Shown: positions 35,158 through 43,243 of the stretch, piece by piece
How positions within the stretch are numbered: position 1 is the first letter of the stretch
Layout of the letters: each line of letters opens with the position of its first letter
DNA from: Myxococcales bacterium
Lineage (GTDB): Bacteria > Myxococcota_A > Polyangia > Polyangiales > Ga0077539
Assembly: GCA_016793325.1 (NCBI GenBank)
Contig: JAEUKI010000039.1
Span: 1 to 64,000, forward strand
Direction: 5' to 3'
DNA length: 64,000 nt
The notes under the pieces: model-generated
Seen by the model: only the letters and a program-made list of their open reading frames with translations
The model's database searches: none
Told to the model about the DNA's origin: nothing
Position numbers and translations under genes: made by a program

Positions 35158-36153
35158 ATGGCGACACTCCTTGTCACGGGCGCGACTGGCTTTCTCGGTC
35201 GACACACGGTTCGAGCGCTGAGGGCGCGCGGGCACACGGTCCGCGCGATGGCGCGCAACCCGCCGAGAGACGTCGCGCGCACCTTCGGCGAACCCGCGAG
35301 CGACGGGCTCGTGATCGTGCGCGGCGACGTCCACGACGAGCGCGCGCTCGACGAAGCGACGCAGGGCGTCGAGGGCGTGTTTCACCTCGCGGGCATGGTC
35401 TCGCGCAAACCCGAGGACGCCGAGGCGCTCTTTCGCGCGCACGTCGAAGGGACGCGCGCCGTCGTCGCCGCGGCGAAGCGCGCCAAGGTCCGACGCTTCG
35501 TGCTCGCGAGCACGAGCGGGACGATCGCGATCTCGAGCGAAGCCACCGTGGCCACCGAGAAGGACGACCCGCCCGTCGAGTGGCTCTCGAAGCTGCCGTA
35601 CTACCGCGCCAAGTGGATCGCCGAAAAAGAGACGCTCGCGGCCAACGCAGCGGGCTTCGAAATCGTGTGCGTCAATCCATCGCTGCTGCTCGGGCCGGGA
35701 GACGCCTTCGGATCGTCGACCGACGACGTTCGAAAGTTTCTCGACCGCGCGATTCCCGCGACGCCGCGGGGCGGGCTCGCGTTCGTCGACGCGCGCGACG
35801 CGGCCGAGGCGCTCGCGCTCGCGTTCGAGAAGGGACGCGCGGGCCAGCGCTACCTGGTCAACGCCGCGAACATGACGGTGAAGGATTTCTTCGCGCGGCT
35901 CGAGCGCATCTCCGGCGTGTCCGCGCCGGTCGTGGCGCTGCCCAAGTCACCGCTCGCGGCGAAGTTTGGCGCAGAGCTCTTCTCCAAAGCGGTGCGAGCG
36001 ATCGGCGGCGATCCGCCGGTCGACAGCGTGAGCGTCGAGATGGCGCAGCTCTATTGGTACGCGAGCAGCGAGAAGGCCGAACGCGAGCTCGGCTGGAGCG
36101 CGCGCGACCCCAACGAGACGCTCGCAGACACCGTGCGCGATCTCCGCGGGTGA
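35158..36153 (+). CDS. NAD-dependent epimerase/dehydratase (extended SDR)
   Basis: 331 residues. The Rossmann motif GATGFLG begins at residue 8 and the catalytic YxxxK is YYRAKWIAE. 'VEGVFHLAGMVSRKPEDAE' and 'FVLASTSGTIAIS' are typical of the dihydroflavonol-reductase/3-beta-hydroxysteroid dehydrogenase branch. 'NPSLLLGPGD' follows. The C-terminal domain ends in 'KAERELGWSARDPNETLADT'. The substrate is probably a sugar nucleotide, terpenoid or sterol-like carbonyl; the sequence does not decide. The gene is followed after five bases by the left copy of an inverted repeat that could act as its terminator. Confidence 0.88.
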   Translation: MATLLVTGATGFLGRHTVRALRARGHTVRAMARNPPRDVARTFGEPASDGLVIVRGDVHDERALDEATQGVEGVFHLAGMVSRKPEDAEALFRAHVEGTRAVVAAAKRAKVRRFVLASTSGTIAISSEATVATEKDDPPVEWLSKLPYYRAKWIAEKETLAANAAGFEIVCVNPSLLLGPGDAFGSSTDDVRKFLDRAIPATPRGGLAFVDARDAAEALALAFEKGRAGQRYLVNAANMTVKDFFARLERISGVSAPVVALPKSPLAAKFGAELFSKAVRAIGGDPPVDSVSVEMAQLYWYASSEKAERELGWSARDPNETLADTVRDLRG

Positions 36154-36158
36154 AGGGC

Positions 36159-36216
36159 AGCCCCCACCCGCGCTTCCGCGCGCCCCGCCCCCACGTTGTG
36201 AGGGCGGGGCTTTGCA
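36159..36216 (+). repeat. Left arm of a long near-perfect inverted repeat
   Basis: 58 bases beginning AGCCCCCACCCGCGCTTCCG and ending in GGCGGGGCTTTGCA. The reverse complement occurs at 36379-36434 with one mismatch and one 2-base gap. Inside the arm, GCCCCGCCC and GGGCGGGGC form a 9-bp hairpin followed by CTTTGC, so each arm could also terminate transcription of the gene that runs into it. It starts five bases after the epimerase stop. Confidence 0.85.
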
Positions 36217-36378
36217 ATGTGAAGACGCTGCGATTGGACTGGCAGGTTGATTGTATGGGCCTCTGCCACGCAAGGGCTGCGTGTCGCTCGATTGCGGTGG
36301 AGGTTCGACGGCGAGCGTGACCGCACAAATCACGGCACGCACAATCAAGCTGTGAGTCGAATTACTGCATTTCCTCGA
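36217..36378. other. Spacer between inverted-repeat arms, no gene seen
   Basis: 162 bases of lower G+C than the flanks (for example GATTGGACTGGCAGGTTGAT and AGTCGAATTACTGCATTTCC). No convincing reading frame, tRNA-like or other RNA signature was seen. With the two arms it forms a 276-base unit the size of a MITE-like element, but no target duplication was confirmed. Confidence 0.5.
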
Positions 36379-36434
36379 TGCAAAGCCCCGCCCTCACTAC
36401 GTGGGGGCGGGGCGCGGAAGCGCGGGTGGGGGCT
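36379..36434 (-). repeat. Right arm of a long near-perfect inverted repeat
   Basis: 56 bases, reverse complement of 36159-36216. It contains the same GC hairpin (GCCCCGCCC/GGGCGGGGC). Read on the minus strand, it lies 57 bases after the stop of the threonine-dehydrogenase-like gene, in the same relative orientation as the left arm has to the epimerase gene. Confidence 0.85.
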
Positions 36435-36491
36435 CTGCTCCGCGGCCGCACCCCATCGGCTGCTCATTCCCCCTATCGCCCTCTGGCGTCG

Positions 36492-37511
36492 CTACGCGTA
36501 GCGCTTTCGCACGTTGGGCAAGAGGTACTCTTCGATCATGCGCTCGAGCGAGTACTTCGGGCTCCAGCTCCAGTCTTTGCGCGCGAGCGAATCGTCGAGC
36601 TGCTCGGGCCAAGTGTCCACGATTCCCTGCCGTTTGGCGTGGGGCGCGTAGCTCACGGACGCCTTGGGAAACGCGCGCAGCACGAAGCGCGAGAACTCCT
36701 CGGGGCTCGGGTTGAACGCCGTGACGTTGTACACAACGGAGCTCAGCTTCGATGCGTCCGCGGCGGCGAGCCCCAAGAGCGCGTCGACCGCGTCGGGCAT
36801 CGCCATGAACGGGATGCGCGTGTCGGCGCGCACGAAGCACGCGTAGTCCTTCGACTGCGCCGCGGCGTGGAGCATCTCGGGCAGGTAGTCGCTCGTCCCG
36901 CCGCTCGGCACGGTAAACGCAGAAATAATCCCGGGAAACCGAATGGACCGAAAGTCGATGCCCGGCGGGTTGGGCTCTTGCGCGAGCTGACGATAGTGCC
37001 GCGCGTAGTAGCGGCCGAGGTGCTCGCCGTAGAGCTTGTTGACGCCGTACATCGTCGTCGGCGTGTTGAACTGCGATTCATCGACGGCGCCTGCTCGGCG
37101 CTTCTCGTCGAGCGACGGGACGCCGTACGCCGCGATCGAGCTCGGAAAGAGAAACGACACTCGCTCGCCGCGCCGCGCCGAGCGGCTCATCGCGAAGGTG
37201 AGCGCGCGGAGCGTCCCGTCGACGTTGACCGACTGCGCTCGCTCGGGCTGTTTCTCGCTCGAGGTCGAGAGCATCGCCGCGAGGTGATAGACCGCGCGCA
37301 CGTCGAACTGCTCTCCGACGCGCTCGAACGTCGCGGCGTCCGTGACGTCACCGACGACGACTTGCGCGCATCGCCGCGCCATGGACGCGTCGAGGTCGCG
37401 CAGGTCCATCGCGATCACCGCGTCGCGGCTGTGCTCCGTGAGCCGCTCGATCAACGCGTGACCGATCTCACCGTTTGCCCCCGTAATCACCACTGCGCTC
37501 TGTGACGGCAC
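36492..37511 (-). CDS. SDR-type L-threonine 3-dehydrogenase-like NAD-dependent epimerase
   Basis: 339 residues from GTG 37511, where the Rossmann motif begins (VVITGANGEIGHALIERL). The sequence follows the short-chain L-threonine dehydrogenase group: 'YHLAAMLSTSSEKQPERA', 'LFPSSIAAYG', 'TTMYGVNKLYGEHLGRYY' (catalytic Tyr and Lys), 'RSIRFPGIIS', 'SGGTSDYLPEML', 'MAMPDAVDALLGLA', and a C-terminal 'DSLARKDWSWSPKY'. That enzyme oxidises threonine to 2-amino-3-ketobutyrate. The partner gene kbl is not adjacent, and a sugar-epimerase role cannot be excluded. Confidence 0.8.
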   Translation of the reverse strand: MPSQSAVVITGANGEIGHALIERLTEHSRDAVIAMDLRDLDASMARRCAQVVVGDVTDAATFERVGEQFDVRAVYHLAAMLSTSSEKQPERAQSVNVDGTLRALTFAMSRSARRGERVSFLFPSSIAAYGVPSLDEKRRAGAVDESQFNTPTTMYGVNKLYGEHLGRYYARHYRQLAQEPNPPGIDFRSIRFPGIISAFTVPSGGTSDYLPEMLHAAAQSKDYACFVRADTRIPFMAMPDAVDALLGLAAADASKLSSVVYNVTAFNPSPEEFSRFVLRAFPKASVSYAPHAKRQGIVDTWPEQLDDSLARKDWSWSPKYSLERMIEEYLLPNVRKRYA

Positions 37512-37833
37512 GTCGCCGAGACCTCCTGCGTGCGCTCGATTTCTATTCCCGAGCGACGACGGGCGCGGATTGGAGCACGGGCCCACCGCGCAGTCATCGC
37601 AGATCGCGTTTGCCGCTGAATTTGCGGGCAGAACTTGACGCGCAGTGTCAGCGCGGACGCAGCGCGGCGACGGCGATCGCGCGCCGTGGTCGCGTCGAAC
37701 GAACGCGCGGCGAAGCGCGCTCTTGATCGCGCTATCGAGATGGCGTAGCACCCCCCACCGCCCGTGCGGTTCGTGACGCACTGAATCGAACACGCCTGAC
37801 GGCCGTCTCATCCCCCGCTGACCTGTGCGCCGC
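37512..37833. other. 322-base divergent intergenic region
   Basis: No convincing gene on either strand; open frames here are Arg-rich shadows. A weak -35/-10-like pair, TTGATC (37723-37728) and TAGCAC (37746-37751) with 17-base spacing, points toward the OmpH/Skp-like gene, but the match is poor. It should hold the promoters of both flanking divergent genes. Confidence 0.4.
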
Positions 37834-38628
37834 ATGAACGAACCAACCGAACGCACCTCGAGCTCCGACCGCCCGCGCTGGAGCGCGCTTCGCATCGCGA
37901 CTCACGTCACCGCTGCTCTCTGCGTCGCCGTCGCCGCTCCGCGCGTCTATGCGCAGGCTCGCATCGTCGCCGTCGTCGACCTGCAGCGCGCCGCAGGCGA
38001 GACCAACGAGGGACGCAACGCGCTCAACGCGCTCAAGGTTCAGGTCGACCGCGCCGAAGCGCGCCTCGCGCCGCAAGCGAAGACGCTCGAGGGCCTGAAG
38101 AAGCGACTCGAAGCGCACCGAGGCCCGCCGACGCCTGCGATCCAGCAGGTCTACCAGCGCTACGTCGCAGCCGCGCAGGCGTTCGAGAGCCAGCGGCAAC
38201 AAATGACGCAAGAGCTCCAAGCGCAGCAGCAGCAAACAGTGCAGGCGATCCTCACGAAGATGACGCCCATCATGCGCGAGCTCGCGCAGTCGCAGGGCTA
38301 CCAGATCATCGTGGACGCGACGGCGGTGCACTATGTTCCGACGCACTTGAACCTCACGGATCAGGCGATCGAGCTCTACAACCGACGCAACCCCGCGGTG
38401 CTCGTGATCCCCGACGGCGGCGCGGCGACCGGCTCGCTCATGGGCCCCGACGCAGGCATCAGCCTCACGATCAACACGACGCGCCCCTCGGGCGTCGCCT
38501 CGGGCGCAGTGCAAGCAGCGACCAATCGTGACGCCGGCGCCGCGAGCACGCCCGCCTCGGGCAACACGGGCGGCACTGGCGGCACCGGGTTGTCGCCGGT
38601 GTTCTTCCGCCGCGACGCCGGTCGCTGA
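37834..38628 (+). CDS. OmpH/Skp-family periplasmic chaperone-like protein
   Basis: 264 residues from ATG 37834; a GTG three codons earlier is possible. A signal peptide ends near PRVYAQA. The mature N-terminus, RIVAVVDLQRAAGETNEGRN, is the Skp/OmpH strand-then-helix start. A long helical hairpin rich in Gln follows (about 70-155), returning through 'SQGYQIIVDATAVHYV', the second conserved Skp block. Residues 190-264 are an Asn/Gly/Thr-rich tail not present in E. coli Skp (161 residues). Skp trimers hold unfolded outer-membrane proteins in the periplasm. BamA and lpxD, the usual neighbours, are absent here. Confidence 0.85.
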   Translation: MNEPTERTSSSDRPRWSALRIATHVTAALCVAVAAPRVYAQARIVAVVDLQRAAGETNEGRNALNALKVQVDRAEARLAPQAKTLEGLKKRLEAHRGPPTPAIQQVYQRYVAAAQAFESQRQQMTQELQAQQQQTVQAILTKMTPIMRELAQSQGYQIIVDATAVHYVPTHLNLTDQAIELYNRRNPAVLVIPDGGAATGSLMGPDAGISLTINTTRPSGVASGAVQAATNRDAGAASTPASGNTGGTGGTGLSPVFFRRDAGR

Positions 38629-38630
38629 GC

Positions 38631-38658
38631 GATCGCGCAACGGGGAGCGAGCGCGATC
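38631..38658 (+). terminator. Candidate hairpin between convergent genes
   Basis: GATCGCGC (38631-38638) and GCGCGATC (38651-38658) form an 8-bp perfect stem with a 12-base loop, directly after the OmpH-like stop. There is no U-tract, so intrinsic termination is uncertain. Confidence 0.35.
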
Positions 38659-38709
38659 AGCGGAGCGGTGGGCCGCACCAGACGAATTCAACAAACGCGA
38701 ACGAGCCGA

Positions 38710-40230
38710 TCACTCGAAGGCGATTTGCACGATGCCCGCATCAGCGCGCGCATCGAGCTCGACCCACACCTCGCCGTGCACGTTGGGGCGAAGCAACACG
38801 CTACCGCCCTCGCGCAGCTCGACGCACTGTGGCTCGTCGCACGCCGTCGTGCAGACTCGTAGCGAGGCGCTCGCCGAAGCCCGACGAACGAACAGCGTGC
38901 GATAGTGCGCCGAGCCTGTGGGTCCGATGCGAAGCGTCACAGCGCGGCGCGTCGGGTCGGATGGGTTGGTGATCGGCCAGCGCTCGGGAGCGGCGACGAA
39001 CAACGCCGATCCAAGGGATGTACGAATCTCTTCGCGCTCGTTGCTGTCGCAGCGCGCCGCCGAGAGCGATGACGGCACGAGCGACCACCGAAGGCGATCG
39101 CTCGACGCGACTCGCTGAACAAAATCGAGCTGGTGCCGCCCTCGCTGCAACCAAAGGATGCTGCGCGATCCGACGGCGATCCCCAGCGTGTGAAGCGTCC
39201 ATCGCGGCGTCGCGGCGTCGCACGCGTCGATCGTCACGTCGACGGCTGTTCCGCTCGCGACATCCAGCGCGTACCAGCCGTCGCGCTCGACCTCGACCGT
39301 CTCCGAGCGACGCGAAGGGCTCGCGCCCACGTTGAATCCGCGACACGAAAATGGCGCGTCCCACGACGCGCGATCGAGAGACAACACGCCAGTCGCGTGC
39401 GAGCACTCGACGAGGCGCAACGAAGCAGACTCCGTTCGCGCGGCGGGCTCAGAACGCCACTCCTCGAGCGCGGACGAGAGCGAAGCGCCCGTCGCGCGCG
39501 CGAAGCGATCCATCGTTTCTCGGGGAGGCATGAGGTTGTCCACCGTGCTGTACCAACGACGAAGCGCGTCGTGCCCGAAGCGCGCCTCGACGAATCGCAG
39601 AAACGATGCTGTTGATCGATACAGCACAAGCCTCTCTGCCACGGGCCACGCGATGAACGTGTTCGAGTCCAAGTTGTCTTCGATCCGCGCGCTTCGATCG
39701 ATCGTCTCTCCGACGCCTGACGCCGAGCTGCCGAGCATCGTCGCCAGGCCCTCTTCGAGAATCGCGGGCGCGTCCTCGCCCCACGCCTGCGCGACGACGT
39801 GCGCGAGCTCGTGTTGTTGTAGCCAGTTGCTCGCCATCACCACGCGTTGGTAGCGAAGCGCGCAATCGCCGCCGAGCGGCGGACTTCCCGCTCCGGCCCT
39901 CGCAGGAGACAAACAGGAGTACGGCGTCGATCGATACAAGTAGTAGTCCACCGGACGAGGAGCGACGCCGAGGTACTCCGACGCGCGCTCGACGAACTCG
40001 TCTGCAAACTGCAGCGATCCCTCGCAGAACACCGCGTTCTGCTCGGTGTGAACCGTCACCCAGCGCCCGCGAAGCAACCGCTCGTTGGCGATCGGCGACA
40101 CAACAGGATCGTCGCTTACACACGAATTCAACCCGAGGACAACGACCGCAACCGCACCCAGCCATTTCGAAGAAGCCAACGGAGCGCCCTCCCGACGCTC
40201 CTGACTTTCGCACAGCGGCGCGCGCCTCAC
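38710..40230 (-). CDS. Lipoprotein with HExxH zinc-peptidase-like motif
   Basis: 506 residues from GTG 40230; a TTG at 40179 would bring the signal closer to the N-terminus. 'KWLGAVAVVVLGLNSC' is a lipoprotein signal. Around residue 140 the sequence 'QQHELAHVVAQAW', followed by 'ILEEGLATML', has the HExxH + downstream Glu arrangement of gluzincin metallopeptidases. The C-terminal half is beta-rich with several Cys (CDAAT, CTTACDEPQC), probably disulfide-stabilised binding domains. A secreted or surface-attached zinc peptidase is plausible; activity is inferred from the motif only. It precedes no obvious partner; a barrel-like lipoprotein gene lies 37 bases upstream. Confidence 0.75.
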   Translation of the reverse strand: MRRAPLCESQERREGAPLASSKWLGAVAVVVLGLNSCVSDDPVVSPIANERLLRGRWVTVHTEQNAVFCEGSLQFADEFVERASEYLGVAPRPVDYYLYRSTPYSCLSPARAGAGSPPLGGDCALRYQRVVMASNWLQQHELAHVVAQAWGEDAPAILEEGLATMLGSSASGVGETIDRSARIEDNLDSNTFIAWPVAERLVLYRSTASFLRFVEARFGHDALRRWYSTVDNLMPPRETMDRFARATGASLSSALEEWRSEPAARTESASLRLVECSHATGVLSLDRASWDAPFSCRGFNVGASPSRRSETVEVERDGWYALDVASGTAVDVTIDACDAATPRWTLHTLGIAVGSRSILWLQRGRHQLDFVQRVASSDRLRWSLVPSSLSAARCDSNEREEIRTSLGSALFVAAPERWPITNPSDPTRRAVTLRIGPTGSAHYRTLFVRRASASASLRVCTTACDEPQCVELREGGSVLLRPNVHGEVWVELDARADAGIVQIAFE

Positions 40231-40267
40231 CAGTCGTCGGCCATCACCCCTACCGAGACGCCGTCCA

Positions 40268-40963
40268 TCACTGCGATTCGTCGAGCGCTCCCCACTGAAA
40301 GCCGAACCCTGTCGTCAGCGTCGTGCGCCCGGTCTCGGGCGTCACGAGCGCCGTGACCTCGGGAAACAACCGCAATCTCGGGTGAACACGCGCCGCGAGG
40401 GCCACGCCCACGCGCAGCGCGACGCCCGAGTCCGTCGCGTCGCGCGCGACCGGCATCGAGACGGTGTTCGAGTGAACCGCCGCGCGACCGAGGGTCACGC
40501 CCCAGGTCACGCCGCCCGTCAACACGAGCGTCGCGCGATCGGACGGGTGCAGCGCTACGACGATCGGGACGTGCCCGTACAAGAGCCCTGGCGGACCGCC
40601 GCTGAACGGAACGTACGTTCCCTGCAATCCGGGGACGACCGCGACGTCGACGGCGCCGCGGACGAGCTCGACGCGTGCGTCGACGCCCAAGCTCGTCGCG
40701 TTGGCGATACGCACGCCGATGTCCGTGCGCTCCGCGACGCCGACGCGAAGCTGGTACGTGGGCAACGACGGCAGGTACGCCGCCTCGGGATACACAGCGC
40801 CCACGCCCTCGAGCGCGACGGTGTGCTGCACCTGTCCGCGGCGAAGCGCGCGCGCGGTGGCGTACAAGTTGGGGCTCGCGCACGCGGAGACGGCCGAGCA
40901 CGCGACACACACAATCAACGCACGCCACGCGCGCTGGGACCAGAGACGATCGAAGCGATGCAT
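40268..40963 (-). CDS. Outer-membrane lipoprotein with beta-barrel-like sequence
   Basis: 231 residues from ATG 40963. The signal RALIVCVACSAVSAC places lipidated Cys near residue 28. The mature part alternates like a small barrel (YQLRVGVAERTDIGVRIANA, VDVAVVPGLQGTYVPF, ATLVLTGGVTWGVTLG, VALRVGVALAARV), ending 'TTLTTGFGFQWGALDESQ'. No function was recognised. Its genes upstream (an esterase, 16 bases) and downstream (HELAH lipoprotein) are on the same strand and all encode exported lipoproteins, so they may form one transcript. Confidence 0.7.
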   Translation of the reverse strand: MHRFDRLWSQRAWRALIVCVACSAVSACASPNLYATARALRRGQVQHTVALEGVGAVYPEAAYLPSLPTYQLRVGVAERTDIGVRIANATSLGVDARVELVRGAVDVAVVPGLQGTYVPFSGGPPGLLYGHVPIVVALHPSDRATLVLTGGVTWGVTLGRAAVHSNTVSMPVARDATDSGVALRVGVALAARVHPRLRLFPEVTALVTPETGRTTLTTGFGFQWGALDESQ

Positions 40964-40979
40964 TCTCGCGGCTCCGTGC

Positions 40980-42314
40980 TCAGAGGTTGTCGTCGAGCCA
41001 ATCGAACATGCGCTGCTCGGCGACGGCGAGCGCGCCGGTCTGGCAGTGGAGCTGCCCCGTGTCTTGCGCGTCGAAGAGCATGTAGTGCTTGGGACAACGG
41101 AGCGCGTCGTACAGGCGCTGCGCTTGACCGACGCTGAACTCTTCGTCGACGCCGTCCATGACCAGGGTCTTGCAGCGGATGCGCTCGACGATCGGGACGT
41201 TCGTGTACTCGCGGAGCTTGTGCAGCAAGTCCGCGGGGCTCGCGGCCCCGTGCTTCCACGTCGCGTCGCGAAACCACCACTTCGCCGCGGGGCTACTCTC
41301 GAGCGACACGCCCACGGCCGCGTTGAACGCCTCGGGGCTCGTGCGCAGCGCCTCGAGCAGCCCGGGAAACTCTCCGAGCTTCGCGATCATCGCGCCGTAC
41401 CAATCGAGGACGCCGGGGTTTGCCACACACACATTCAAGCGCGGCTCGAACGCCGCCGCTCGTGGGGCGAGCGCGCCTCCCATGCTGAGCCCCTTCAAGA
41501 TCAACGCGTTGGGATCGACCTCGGGGAGCGTGAGCGCGAAGTCGACGACGGGCGAGACGACGCGCTCCCAGTCGTGACGAAACGGCATGTTGTATAGCCG
41601 AAGCTGCACACCTTGCCCCGGCCCATGAAACGCGAGGACGTTGTAGCCGCGGCGCATTCCGCCGTCGATCGCCCACATCGTCTCTTCGGGATGGGCGTGA
41701 AATCCCTGATGAAGAATGATCGTCGGCGCGCGCGAGGTGCTGTTGGGCGTCCGATAGAAGTACCCGTGCAAGAACGTCGATTCGTACGGGATCCGCACGC
41801 GACGCGCGGGCATCCGAAGGAGCTCGATCGCGCGGTCGTACGTGCGCTCGCTCGCTTCGGTCGCTTGTCGGAGCCTGGGATCGTCCGGACGCGGGTAGCG
41901 AATGAGCGCCGCGCGATAGTACTGCGACGCCCGAAGCAGCGTTTGTCCCGCGCTGAGCGCGTGCCCAGCGCGATCGGAGGCCTCGCCAACCGCGCGCACT
42001 CGCTCTGCGGTCGCGAGCCACGCCTCGAACCACTGAACGTCCTCGACGCCGCGAATGCGCGAGGCGGTCGACAAGCACTCGCCGATGTCGGTCAGGCGGT
42101 GTTGGGCGAGCCCGAGGTTCCACAAGAGCTGGTTCGTCATCACGGGCTCTTCGAGGATCGGGAGCTCCCACCACCGCCCCGGTCCCGGCGGAGTCATGTT
42201 CGATGGGCCCGCCATCATGGGCGCGCAGCCCGCGAGCGGCTTGGTCAGCGCGAGCCCGCCGAGCGCCATCAAGCCACGCAACACGCCGCGCCGCTGTACC
42301 TCTGTTGAACTCAT
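40980..42314 (-). CDS. Exported alpha/beta-hydrolase (esterase/peptidase-like) lipoprotein
   Basis: 444 residues from ATG 42314; upstream frame is shadow. A twin-Arg signal with lipobox (QRRGVLRGLMALGGLALTK, then PLAGC) implies Tat export and lipidation. A helical N-terminal domain (about 60-190) precedes an alpha/beta-hydrolase core. The oxyanion strand is TIILHQGFHAHPEE, the nucleophile elbow GLSMGG, the acid MDGVDEEFS, and the histidine GQLHCQTGA. The layout recalls FrsA and 2,6-dihydroxypseudooxynicotine hydrolase relatives, which have a helical cap before the core. The substrate is unknown. Confidence 0.85.
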   Translation of the reverse strand: MSSTEVQRRGVLRGLMALGGLALTKPLAGCAPMMAGPSNMTPPGPGRWWELPILEEPVMTNQLLWNLGLAQHRLTDIGECLSTASRIRGVEDVQWFEAWLATAERVRAVGEASDRAGHALSAGQTLLRASQYYRAALIRYPRPDDPRLRQATEASERTYDRAIELLRMPARRVRIPYESTFLHGYFYRTPNSTSRAPTIILHQGFHAHPEETMWAIDGGMRRGYNVLAFHGPGQGVQLRLYNMPFRHDWERVVSPVVDFALTLPEVDPNALILKGLSMGGALAPRAAAFEPRLNVCVANPGVLDWYGAMIAKLGEFPGLLEALRTSPEAFNAAVGVSLESSPAAKWWFRDATWKHGAASPADLLHKLREYTNVPIVERIRCKTLVMDGVDEEFSVGQAQRLYDALRCPKHYMLFDAQDTGQLHCQTGALAVAEQRMFDWLDDNL

Positions 42315-42532
42315 CGCTTCGCTCGTCGCTCCTTTGCTCCGCGCCGTGGGTTTCACGGGCGATTCGAGCGCTGGTTGTGCGGCCCCCGCGCGAACGCGCC
42401 ACGCGCCGTGCGATCGCGCGCACCGTCCGAGAGACGAGCGGCGTAGTCGGCGAGACGAGCGGCGGCGGTTCGACTCGAGCGAAACCACGCCGGCGCTTGC
42501 CTCGGTTCTACGACGTTCAATGGTGGCGTGGA

Positions 42533-43243
42533 TTACCGAACGCCGAGCCGTCGCCGCAGCTCAGCGACGTAGCGGCGGCTCACGGGCGCCCGCTGACCGT
42601 CGGTCAGCGTGGCGATCGCCGAGTCTCCCGACGATTCGAGTGACGCGATCGCGTCGAGCCGCAACAGCTCCGCGCGGTGCACGCGCACGAAGCCGAACCC
42701 GCCGAGGCGCTCTTCGAGGTCGTTGAGCGTCTCGCGAAGCAAATGCTCCCGACCGTCGAGGACGAACGCGACGTACTTCTCGCTGGCGAACAAGCGCGTG
42801 ATCGCGCGGGCGTCGAAGAGGCGCACCCGCGCTCCATCGAGGACCGAGAGGCGCCACGCATCGGCGTCGTCGGTCGTAGTCGCCGCGGGCGCACCACGCA
42901 GCCGCCGACGGACGCGCTCGAGCGCGCGGACGAGCCGCTCGTGCGTCACGGGCTTCACGATGAAGTCCACCACGTCGAGGTCGAACGCATCCGCCGCGCA
43001 GTGCGCGTGCGCCGTCACGAGCACGACGGGCATGTCGCCGAGCGCCTCGGTCAGCGCGAGCCCATCGATCCCGGGCATGTCCACATCGAGCAGCGCCACG
43101 TCTGGCTCGTGAGCTCGGGCCAACGCGAGCGCGTCGGTGCCCGACGTCGCCTCGGCGACGATCGTCACATCGGCGTCGCGCTCGAGCAGTCGACGCATGC
43201 GCGAGCGCGCGTGCTCCTCGTCGTCAGCGATCAGCGCGCGCAT
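42533..43243 (-). CDS. LytTR-family response regulator
   Basis: 236 residues from ATG 43243. The receiver domain has the acidic pocket IADDEE, phospho-acceptor Asp53 (ALLDVDMPG), Thr in VLVTAH and Lys in FIVKPV. The C-terminal domain (about 130-236) is a LytTR DNA-binding domain (RLFASEKYVAFVLDG, VRVHRAELL, APVSRRYVAELRRRLG). It is cognate to the LytS-type kinase whose gene overlaps its start by 20 bases. LytTR regulators activate exopolysaccharide, competence or virulence genes; targets here are unknown. Confidence 0.92.
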   Translation of the reverse strand: MRALIADDEEHARSRMRRLLERDADVTIVAEATSGTDALALARAHEPDVALLDVDMPGIDGLALTEALGDMPVVLVTAHAHCAADAFDLDVVDFIVKPVTHERLVRALERVRRRLRGAPAATTTDDADAWRLSVLDGARVRLFDARAITRLFASEKYVAFVLDGREHLLRETLNDLEERLGGFGFVRVHRAELLRLDAIASLESSGDSAIATLTDGQRAPVSRRYVAELRRRLGVR

